Assembly: GCA_016871135.1 (NCBI GenBank)
Contig: VFZQ01000102.1
Span: 1 to 10,907 of the forward strand
DNA from: Acidobacteriota bacterium
GTDB taxonomy: Bacteria > Acidobacteriota > Terriglobia > Bryobacterales > Bryobacteraceae
Direction: 5' to 3'
Length of the DNA: 10,907 nt
Part shown: piece by piece, positions 1-5,807 of the stretch
Layout of the letters: each line of letters opens with the position of its first letter
Position numbering within the stretch: position 1 is the first letter of the stretch
Made by a program: the position numbers and the translations under genes
The notes under the pieces: model-generated
The model's input: the letters and a program-made list of their open reading frames with translations, nothing else
Databases searched by the model: none
What the model was told of the DNA's origin: nothing

Positions 1-185
1 TCGCCGGCGTCGTTGGAGGGTGCTGTGAACGATACGCCCGTCTGCGTGTTCGTCAGGACTACCTTCGCCGCCGGAATCACCGCGCCGGTTGCGTCTTTAA
101 CTGTTCCTGTAATTGTGCCGCGCTCGGATTGAGCGAAAGCTGTGAACACGAGCAAAGCGATTAGGATTGCGGTTTTAAAACGCAT
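1..185 (-). CDS. Secreted carboxypeptidase-regulatory-like / TonB-dependent receptor-type protein, N-terminal fragment
   Basis: Only the first 61 complete codons are inside the window; the gene continues past the left edge. The protein starts MRFKTAILIALLVFTAFAQ, a clear signal peptide: two basic residues, about 13 hydrophobic residues, then an AFA-Q cleavage site. From about residue 22 the sequence reads GTITGTVKDATGAVIPAAKV followed by a TNTQTG stretch. This is the usual start of the beta-sandwich carboxypeptidase regulatory-like domain that precedes the plug and barrel of Oar/TonB-dependent receptors, which are very numerous in Acidobacteriota. The ATG at 185 is supported by GGGAGG at 197-202, inside the end of the upstream ABC transporter gene. 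Only 6 bp separate the two genes, so they are probably co-transcribed and coupled. The barrel is not visible, so another large secreted protein with the same leading domain remains possible. Confidence 0.75.
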   Translation of the reverse strand, partial: MRFKTAILIALLVFTAFAQSERGTITGTVKDATGAVIPAAKVVLTNTQTGVSFTAPSNDAG

Positions 186-191
186 TTAGAA

Positions 192-1994
192 TCAAACCTC
201 CCTGGTCTCTGAGAGCATAGCAGACTCGCCGACGGGTTCGGGCGACGCCGATTGTTTCGCGAGTTGTGCGAACCATCCGTTGGCTTGCAGCAGTTGCGCC
301 GGTGTTCCCTCTTCGACGACTTGGCCATCCAGGACGATGTAGACGTAGTCGGCTTCCTTGATCATCGTGAAGCGGTGGGCGATGATGAGCGTCGTCGGTC
401 GAGGATCGAGCCGGAACAGCGATTGCTTGACCTCCAGTTCGGTCGCGTAGTCGAGGTTGGCGGTGGCCTCGTCGAGGACGAGCAGGCGCGGTTTATCGGC
501 CAAAATACGGGCGATTTGCAGGCGTTGGCGCTCACCGACCGACAGGCCAACGCCGTTCTCACCAATTTCGGTTTGCAGTCCTTCGGGCAGCCGGCTGAGC
601 AGGCCCGAAAGCCCGGCGGCCTGTGCGGCCGCGAGGACTTCTTCTTCTGAAGCACCTGGGCGCTTGTAGCGAATGTTATCGGCCAGCGTGCCGCGGAAGA
701 CGGCGAGGTCGGTGGCGACGACGCCGATGGCGCGGCGCACGGCGGCGGGGCTGGCTTTGTCGATGGGGGCGCCATCAATTAAAATTTGTCCGTTCGAGGG
801 TTCGAAGAGTTTCAGTAGGAGATCCGCGGTGGTCGTCTTTCCGGCGCCGGATGGGCCGGCAAGCGCGGTGATCTTGCCGGGCGCGAGTTTGATCGAAAGA
901 CCGCGAAGCACCTGGCGATCGGCGACGTAGCTGAATCGCACATCGCGGAATTCGACTTCGCCGGGGCCTTCTTTCAGGTCCTCGCCCGGTGGTTCAATTG
1001 GGCCTTCGGCGTGCAGGTCGATCGCACGTTGCAGCGAGACGAGATTTTGCTGCAAAGTCACCGCCATGGAGTTCAGCGAGTCGACTGGCGCGAACAGGCG
1101 GTCCAGGTAGGCCGCGAACATGATGACATCGCCCGGAGTCAGCCTTTGGCGCAATACCAGGTAGCCGCCGTAGCCGAGCACGAGCGACTTGCCCAGATTA
1201 CTGACTACACTCTGGCCGATGTAGTAGCGATGCCATCGGCGGATACGGTCGGTGTAGACACCGTAGGCGTAGGTCGAGTCGGCCTTCAAACGCGCTTCCT
1301 CGCGCGCTTCAGCCCCGGAGAGCTTCACCGTCTTCACCGCGGCGATCGCGCCCGTGATGCGCCCGGAGATGTTCTCCCAAAGTTCGTAGTAGGAATCGAG
1401 ACCGGTCCGCATGCGGACGGCGCTCCGGCGGGCGATCCATAGATACGGCGGAACCATCGACAGCGATACGAGCGCCATCTCCCAGTTCTGCGTGAACATG
1501 ATGGCGCAGATGCCGACCAGGCGAATGGCCTCGGGCGCGATCTGTTGCGAGAAGGCGTGGACGACGGGTGCGAGTTGATCGGACTGGTCGATGCGTTTGG
1601 CGATGGAGGCGCTGGCGCGATGCGCGAAGAACGATGTTGGCAGCTTCAACACGTGGCCGAAGGTTCCGGAGATCAGGTCGACTTCCATGGCGCTGGCGAC
1701 TTTGGATCCGTAGTAGTCGGCGCGGAGCGAGAAGAAATAGCCGATCACGCTGATGAGGAAAAGCAATACGACCGATTGGATCAGCGTGAGCAGAGTCTGC
1801 TCCGCGGTACGAGCGGGCGCGGCGACACCGAGCAATCCGGCGATGTCGTTGATCGCGCGCCGGTAGATCAGAGGTTGCAAGAGATCGGCCGCGGTGGCCA
1901 GCAATGCGAAGAAGACGATGACCGCGATTTGGCGCTTATGATTCTTCGCGAGCTGGAGGATGAACCGCAGCACGGTTCCACGGGATTCGGCCAC
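192..1994 (-). CDS. ABC exporter half-transporter (fused permease and ATPase)
   Basis: A 600-residue inner-membrane half-transporter with the MsbA/LmrA-like exporter layout, probably acting as a dimer. Residues about 20-310 form the transmembrane domain, with hydrophobic segments near 22-44, 68-90, 150-187 and 260-284. Residues about 345-580 form the nucleotide-binding domain. Visible motifs are an A-loop Tyr in FSY (356), Walker A GPSGAGKT (380-387), a variant signature LSVGE (484-488), Walker B LLVLDEAT with catalytic Glu509, D-loop ANLD, and switch His540. The Q-loop reads VVATD, with Thr428 where the family normally has Gln. The start is GTG at 1994; no Shine-Dalgarno precedes it, and a GTG at codon 8 is an alternative. 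The gene is divergent from the amidohydrolase (16 bp) and lies directly upstream of the receptor-like gene. The substrate cannot be told from sequence; lipid, peptide or drug are all possible. Confidence 0.93.
   Translation of the reverse strand: MAESRGTVLRFILQLAKNHKRQIAVIVFFALLATAADLLQPLIYRRAINDIAGLLGVAAPARTAEQTLLTLIQSVVLLFLISVIGYFFSLRADYYGSKVASAMEVDLISGTFGHVLKLPTSFFAHRASASIAKRIDQSDQLAPVVHAFSQQIAPEAIRLVGICAIMFTQNWEMALVSLSMVPPYLWIARRSAVRMRTGLDSYYELWENISGRITGAIAAVKTVKLSGAEAREEARLKADSTYAYGVYTDRIRRWHRYYIGQSVVSNLGKSLVLGYGGYLVLRQRLTPGDVIMFAAYLDRLFAPVDSLNSMAVTLQQNLVSLQRAIDLHAEGPIEPPGEDLKEGPGEVEFRDVRFSYVADRQVLRGLSIKLAPGKITALAGPSGAGKTTTADLLLKLFEPSNGQILIDGAPIDKASPAAVRRAIGVVATDLAVFRGTLADNIRYKRPGASEEEVLAAAQAAGLSGLLSRLPEGLQTEIGENGVGLSVGERQRLQIARILADKPRLLVLDEATANLDYATELEVKQSLFRLDPRPTTLIIAHRFTMIKEADYVYIVLDGQVVEEGTPAQLLQANGWFAQLAKQSASPEPVGESAMLSETREV
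197..202 (-). promoter_or_regulatory. Shine-Dalgarno of the receptor-like gene, embedded in the ABC gene end
   Basis: The minus-strand GGGAGG lies 11 nt before the ATG at 185. It forms part of the AGG-GAG-GTT codons that end the ABC transporter gene (stop TGA at 194-192). It fixes the downstream start and suggests that translation of the two genes is coupled. Confidence 0.6.
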
Positions 1995-1997
1995 AAG

Positions 1998-2005
1998 ATA
2001 TTATG
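1998..2005. promoter_or_regulatory. Shared bidirectional -10 element between divergent genes
   Basis: The 16-bp gap between the ABC start (1994, minus) and the amidohydrolase start (2011, plus) contains ATATTATG. On the plus strand TATTAT (1999-2004) ends exactly 6 nt before the ATG, the -12 to -7 position of a leaderless promoter. On the minus strand CATAAT (2005-2000) ends 5 nt before the GTG. No good -35 match is seen for the plus direction; the TTCCAC at 1976-1981 is weak. Neither gene has a Shine-Dalgarno. The gap is so short that both promoters must overlap. Confidence 0.5.
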
Positions 2006-2010
2006 AGCGC

Positions 2011-2913
2011 ATGTTGACTCGACGAAGTTTGCTTGCGGCTCCGCTGGCGGCGGGGAAAGAGCGATTGATCATAGACACGCACTTGGAGGTGTGGACGGAC
2101 GATCCGAAGTTTCCGTTCGCACATCCGGAGCGGCCCGAGCTGAAACGCGTGGCGGTGCAGGGGCCGATCGAGAATCAGGTCCAACAGATGAAGGACTTCG
2201 GCCTGAAGCATGCGGTGTTGATTACGCCGCGCTACTTCGGCTGGGACAACTCGTACACCAGCTATTCGCTGCACAAGCACCCGGATCTGTTCGTCGCGCA
2301 CGGATTGATTAATCCGCTGGATCCGAAGGTGCACGAGCGGCTGCGCTACTGGGTCAAGGAGCACAAGTTTCAAGGCGTGCGTTTTTCGCCGATCTATCAT
2401 CCGAAGTCGACGTGGCTGAATTCGAAGGAGCACTATCCGCTTTGGAAAGAGGCCGAGAAACTGGGCGCGGTCTTTAACTACTACATCCTGCCGCACCAGA
2501 TGCCGATGCTCGAAGAGATGTGCGAGCGGTTTCCGGGCGTGAAAGTGGTGATCGATCACGCCGGCAAACCGGACCTCAAGTTGAGTGATCCGTGGCCGGA
2601 GTTTCGCAAGATGTTCCGCTTGAAAAAGTTCAAGCAAGTTTGGATTTCGAATTCCGAGCCTTACGAGATGACCGAGTTAAAGCGCTGGCCCTACGAAGAC
2701 ACGCTGCCGTTCTACAAGGCGATCTACGAGGAGTTCGGCGGCAAGCAGATTATCTGGGGTACGGGCTATCCGCGCCCCAGATGGGAGCTGCCGATGGACA
2801 AGGAGCTGGAGTTTGTCGATAAGATCTGCGACTTTTACTCAAACGCCGACCGCCGGCTGATCCTCGGGGAGAACGCGCTTCGGATCTGGAAATTTCGGAA
2901 ACAGAAGAAGTAG
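2011..2913 (+). CDS. Amidohydrolase_2-family (ACMSD-like TIM-barrel) protein with altered active site
   Basis: A 300-residue protein resembling the amidohydrolase_2 family of metal-dependent hydrolases and decarboxylases. It opens with MLTRRSLLAAPLAAG, a short RR-containing leader that may be a weak Tat-type signal. The beta-1 motif reads IDTHLEVW (His24, with Glu26 where a second His is usual). The rest of the barrel shows a strand-end PHQMP (His162), VIDHAGKPD (His183), and WGTGYP (249-254), where most relatives have G-S/T-D-x-P. Gly252 therefore replaces the usual catalytic Asp. The end, LGENALRIW, matches the family GENA-x-R closing motif. ATG 2011 is preferred to the in-frame ATG at 1960: it gives the RR leader, avoids overlap with the divergent ABC gene, and sits 6 nt after a -10 box. 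The last 75 bp overlap the convergent PEP-CTERM gene. The substrate is unknown, and catalysis may be altered or lost. Confidence 0.82.
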   Translation: MLTRRSLLAAPLAAGKERLIIDTHLEVWTDDPKFPFAHPERPELKRVAVQGPIENQVQQMKDFGLKHAVLITPRYFGWDNSYTSYSLHKHPDLFVAHGLINPLDPKVHERLRYWVKEHKFQGVRFSPIYHPKSTWLNSKEHYPLWKEAEKLGAVFNYYILPHQMPMLEEMCERFPGVKVVIDHAGKPDLKLSDPWPEFRKMFRLKKFKQVWISNSEPYEMTELKRWPYEDTLPFYKAIYEEFGGKQIIWGTGYPRPRWELPMDKELEFVDKICDFYSNADRRLILGENALRIWKFRKQKK

Positions 2914-3483
2914 GGCCGCGGCGCCGAGGACTAAGGCGGGCGGTTCGGGCGTGGGATCGGCGCTCAACAGAGTCTGGGAATACGTCGGGCCGGCGTCGGG
3001 CACCCAGAAGACGACGCCCGTATCCGACTGACCGGCGCTGGCAGCGAGGATTGCGATGGCACGTGTCTGGATTTGCGAATCGGCGGTATAGCGAAATCGC
3101 CCCGTTGTAAGGTTGTCATCCGAATCCAGTACCACCTCCCAGATAGCGACTTGCACGGCGGCGGCTTCCCAACCCTGCGTTACTGCCGGGTTGTAGAAGT
3201 TGTAGATCCATGCGAGGCGCTGGCCTTCGGCGAAGAGCGTGTCAGGCACAGGTGTCACGTCGGTTGGGCCGGTCAACAGCGAAATGCCAGGGGCGGCGCA
3301 GTAGGCCATGATGTCGTAGACGGTGTCGATCCAGATGCCGATCTGGCCGACGTTGAGCGTGCGGTTGTTGCCGTCGACGTTGACAGTCGTGACTTGGTAG
3401 AGACGGGGCAGCCCGCCGTCAAAGGTAAGGGTGTGCGAGAACGCGGGAAGCGCCGCAACCAAGAGGGTGAGAAAGGTCTTCAT
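2839..3483 (-). CDS. Secreted PEP-CTERM-anchored protein with candidate thioester domain
   Basis: A 214-residue predicted surface protein. Residues 1-16, MKTFLTLLVAALPAFS, form a signal peptide. The body (about 18-150) contains AYC with Cys62, an LAWIYNFYNP stretch near 90-99, and AAVQVAIWEVV with Gln111. This pairing of Y-C and hydrophobic-Q-x-A-I-W motifs matches the Cys and Gln that form the internal thioester in TED domains of bacterial adhesins. The C-terminus has PTPEPP (PEP at 179-181), a short hydrophobic run (182-195), then a basic KFPDPKR stretch. This resembles a PEP-CTERM signal for exosortase-type sorting, but the hydrophobic run is short and about 11 extra residues follow the basic part. 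The last 24 codons and the stop lie antisense to the end of the amidohydrolase gene. No Shine-Dalgarno is visible before the ATG. Family assignment is from motif recognition only. Confidence 0.72.
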   Translation of the reverse strand: MKTFLTLLVAALPAFSHTLTFDGGLPRLYQVTTVNVDGNNRTLNVGQIGIWIDTVYDIMAYCAAPGISLLTGPTDVTPVPDTLFAEGQRLAWIYNFYNPAVTQGWEAAAVQVAIWEVVLDSDDNLTTGRFRYTADSQIQTRAIAILAASAGQSDTGVVFWVPDAGPTYSQTLLSADPTPEPPALVLGAAALLLLFPKFPDPKRVLPEDQPAVGV

Positions 3484-3596
3484 GCCGCTGGTTAATGCAT
3501 GCGGCGCGCCAATCTAAGTCGTTGAAATTGCGTTGTGAACGGTGCGCCGATTCGGGACTCGTTTCAAGATGGGAGCCGTTTCGGTAGACTGGACCA
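3484..3596. promoter_or_regulatory. Divergent intergenic region between the PEP-CTERM and kinase genes
   Basis: This 113-bp spacer is the only real intergenic region in the window and must carry promoters for both flanking genes. It contains a GGCGCGCC palindrome (3503-3510). For the leftward gene, TTAGAT (3518-3513) with TTCACA (3539-3534) is a weak candidate pair whose 15-bp spacing is short. The rightward candidate is listed separately. No convincing operator repeat was seen. Confidence 0.4.
3562..3590 (+). promoter_or_regulatory. Candidate leaderless promoter of the kinase-MFS operon
   Basis: TAGACT (3585-3590) matches a TAnnnT -10 box and ends exactly 6 nt before the kinase ATG at 3597, so transcription would begin at the start codon. 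A weak -35 candidate, TTTCAA (3562-3567), lies 17 bp upstream. No Shine-Dalgarno lies at normal spacing; GGGAG at 3571-3575 is too far away. Confidence 0.45.
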
Positions 3597-5807
3597 ATGT
3601 CAATTGCGGCGGGCGACCGGTTCGGCCCGTATGAAATTGTGGTCGCGCTCGGCGCCGGCGGAATGGGCCAGGTGTACCGGGCTCGCGATCGGCGGCTCGA
3701 CCGCGATGTCGCGATCAAAGTGCTGCCGCCGCATCTTTCGGAGAATCCGCAGGCGCTGGCGCGGTTCGTAAAAGAGACGAAAGCGCTGGCGGCGCTGTCG
3801 CATCCGAACCTGCTCGCCATCTTCGATACGGGCGTTGAGAACGGAACCACTTACGCGGTTACCGAACTGCTCGAAGGGCAGACGATCCGGCAGTTGATTT
3901 CGAAAGGGCCGGTTGAGTGGAAGAAGGTGGTGGAGATCGGTGCGGCGGTGGCCGATGGGCTGGAGGCGGCGCATTCGAAGGGCATCACGCATCGTGACAT
4001 CAAGCCGGAGAATTTGTTCCTGACCGCGAATGGCTTTGTGAAGGTGCTCGACTTTGGTATCGCGCACGTGGCGCCGGCCGTTTCGGGTGACGAGACTCTG
4101 ACCGCTTCGGGGTTGATTGTTGGCACGCCTGGCTATCTGTCGCCGGAACAGGTGCGCGGTGAAAGTTCGACGCCGGCGAGCGACATTTTTTCTCTCGGCG
4201 TGGTGTTGTACGAGATGCTCTGCGGGCGGCGAGCATTCACTGGCGCGACGGCAGCCGAGGCGATGTCGTCGATATTGCGGGACCGCCCGGCGGAGCTTTC
4301 CAACGTGCCAGCGGAGTTGAAGCGGCTGGTGGATGCGTGTTTGGAGAAGGACACTTTCCGCCGCGTGCAGTCGGCGCGCGAATTGGCGGCGCAGTTGCGA
4401 ACGGCGCCGGCGCAAACGCCGGGTGACTCGATCGCGGTGCTGCCGTTCGTCAATGCGAGCAACGACCCCGATTCCGAGTACTTGAGCGAGGGCCTGACTG
4501 AAAGTATTCTCAACAGCCTGGCCGGAATTCCGCAACTGCGCGTGATTCCGCGCAGCACGGTCTTCCGTTACAAAGGCAGCGACAAAGACCCGCAAACACT
4601 CGGCCGCGAACTCAACGTCCGCGTTGTGTTGACCGGCCGGGTGAGTCTGCGCGGCGAAGTGCTGGTGATTGGCACGGAGCTGCTCGACGTTCAGGAAGGA
4701 TCACAGCTCTGGGGCGAACGCTTCAACCGCAAACTCTCCGACATCTTTGCGATCGAGGAAGAGATTGCGGCGAAAATCTCCAGCCGCTTGCGAACCAAGC
4801 TCAGCGGCGTCGAGAAGAAGAAGCGGCATACTGATGACACCGAAGCGTACCAACTGTATTTGAAGGGCCGCCATCATTGGACGCGGCGCACGCCCGACGA
4901 GTTGATGAAAGCGGTCACGGCGTTTCAGCAGGCCATCGACAAGGACCCGGAGTACGCGCTCGCGTATTCGGGGCTAGCCGACTGCTACAGCATTCTTGCC
5001 TCTTATTCGATCCTTCCGCCAAAGCCAGCGTTCGCGCGGGCGAAAGCCGCCGCGGCTGCGGCGATCGCCTTCGATAACGAGTTGGCCGAGGCGCACAATT
5101 CGCTCGCGTACATTCATGGACTCTCGGATTTCAACTGGCGCGCCGCCGATAAGGAGTTCGCGCGGTCGCTTGAATTGAATGCCAACAATCTACTCGCGCA
5201 TTATTGGTGGTCTATCATCCTGTCGATGACCGGGAGGGTTGACGACGGGGAGGCTCACATTCGGCGCGGTATCGAGATGGAGCCGCTTTCTCCGCTGATC
5301 GGCCACGCCGCCGCGATGAGCTCGCTATACGCGGGACGAACCGAGGAGGCGCTGGATCGAGCCCGGTCGTCGATCGCGAACAACCCGGGGTTTTTCATCA
5401 GCCACATGTGGGCCGGGACAGCGTGCTTGCTGTTGGGGCGATTCGAGGTGGCGATCACGCACCTAGAGCGGGCGTGCGAACTATCCGATGGCCGGACGTC
5501 GTGGGTTGTCGGAGCGTTGGGACATGCGCACGCCGTCGCCGGAAATTCGGAAGCGGCACGGCAAATCCTTTCGGAGCTTACCGCGCGGGAAAAGACCGAA
5601 ACCGTGGATCTTACGGCGTTGGCGATCATTCACGAAGGGCTCGGCGAAACGGACGGAGCCCTGGCATGGCTGGAGAAAGCCGTTGAGGCGCGTGGGTTGG
5701 TACCCGTGCTTTTTCCACGCGACCCTCGTTTTGCATCCCTGCGAGCGCATCCGCGCGGGAAAGCGATCCTACGAAAATTGAATCTAGCGGAAGAGTCAAA
5801 TCAATGA
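3597..5807 (+). CDS. Ser/Thr protein kinase with TolB-N-like domain and TPR repeats
   Basis: A 736-residue Hanks-type kinase fused to sensory or scaffold domains. The kinase domain (about 12-268) has every key element: glycine loop GAGGMG (19-24), Lys41 in VAIKVL, a likely alpha-C Glu60, HRDIKPEN (132-139) with catalytic Asp134, DFG (152-154), an activation loop with candidate phosphoacceptors Thr167 and Thr169, and GTPGYLSPEQ leading into subdomain VIII. Residues about 277-400 (SIAVLPF, then YLSEGLTESI and later GSQLWGERF) match the TolB-N/FlgO-like module often found in Acidobacteriota kinases and adenylate cyclases. Residues about 415-700 are TPR-like helical repeats. The end, DPRFASLRAHP, is a typical terminus of this architecture. 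No membrane segment is visible, so it is probably cytoplasmic, unlike many PknB relatives. The ATG at 3597 has no Shine-Dalgarno and may be leaderless. The stop overlaps the MFS start. Confidence 0.95.
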   Translation: MSIAAGDRFGPYEIVVALGAGGMGQVYRARDRRLDRDVAIKVLPPHLSENPQALARFVKETKALAALSHPNLLAIFDTGVENGTTYAVTELLEGQTIRQLISKGPVEWKKVVEIGAAVADGLEAAHSKGITHRDIKPENLFLTANGFVKVLDFGIAHVAPAVSGDETLTASGLIVGTPGYLSPEQVRGESSTPASDIFSLGVVLYEMLCGRRAFTGATAAEAMSSILRDRPAELSNVPAELKRLVDACLEKDTFRRVQSARELAAQLRTAPAQTPGDSIAVLPFVNASNDPDSEYLSEGLTESILNSLAGIPQLRVIPRSTVFRYKGSDKDPQTLGRELNVRVVLTGRVSLRGEVLVIGTELLDVQEGSQLWGERFNRKLSDIFAIEEEIAAKISSRLRTKLSGVEKKKRHTDDTEAYQLYLKGRHHWTRRTPDELMKAVTAFQQAIDKDPEYALAYSGLADCYSILASYSILPPKPAFARAKAAAAAAIAFDNELAEAHNSLAYIHGLSDFNWRAADKEFARSLELNANNLLAHYWWSIILSMTGRVDDGEAHIRRGIEMEPLSPLIGHAAAMSSLYAGRTEEALDRARSSIANNPGFFISHMWAGTACLLLGRFEVAITHLERACELSDGRTSWVVGALGHAHAVAGNSEAARQILSELTAREKTETVDLTALAIIHEGLGETDGALAWLEKAVEARGLVPVLFPRDPRFASLRAHPRGKAILRKLNLAEESNQ
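5789..5795 (+). promoter_or_regulatory. Shine-Dalgarno of the MFS gene inside the kinase gene end
   Basis: GGAAGAG lies 8 nt before the ATG at 5804, within the last codons of the kinase gene. It supports a start at the ATGA overlap and re-initiation after kinase translation. Confidence 0.6.

Noticed and set aside
1960..2010. Longer N-terminus for the amidohydrolase from ATG 1960
   Set aside because: It would overlap the divergent ABC gene by 35 bp and bury the RR leader that begins at 2011; the -10 box position also favours 2011.
1936..2637. Open frame of 233 codons on the minus strand
   Set aside because: It lies opposite the well-supported amidohydrolase and ABC starts, shows no domain, and is Arg/His/Gln-rich as expected of an antisense shadow in GC-rich DNA.
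2914..2945. GC-rich inverted segment after the amidohydrolase stop as a terminator
   Set aside because: No T-run follows the gccgcggcgcc stretch, and the sequence is coding on the minus strand.
3503..3510. GGCGCGCC palindrome as an operator
   Set aside because: A single 8-bp GC palindrome is likely by chance in this DNA; no second copy or spaced half-sites were seen in the spacer.
3522..3527. TTGAAA as a -35 box for the kinase
   Set aside because: No acceptable -10 lies 16-18 bp downstream; TAGACT is too far (57 bp).
3600..4595. Open frame of 331 codons on the minus strand opposite the kinase
   Set aside because: Extremely Arg-rich with no recognisable motif, and entirely antisense to an intact kinase domain.
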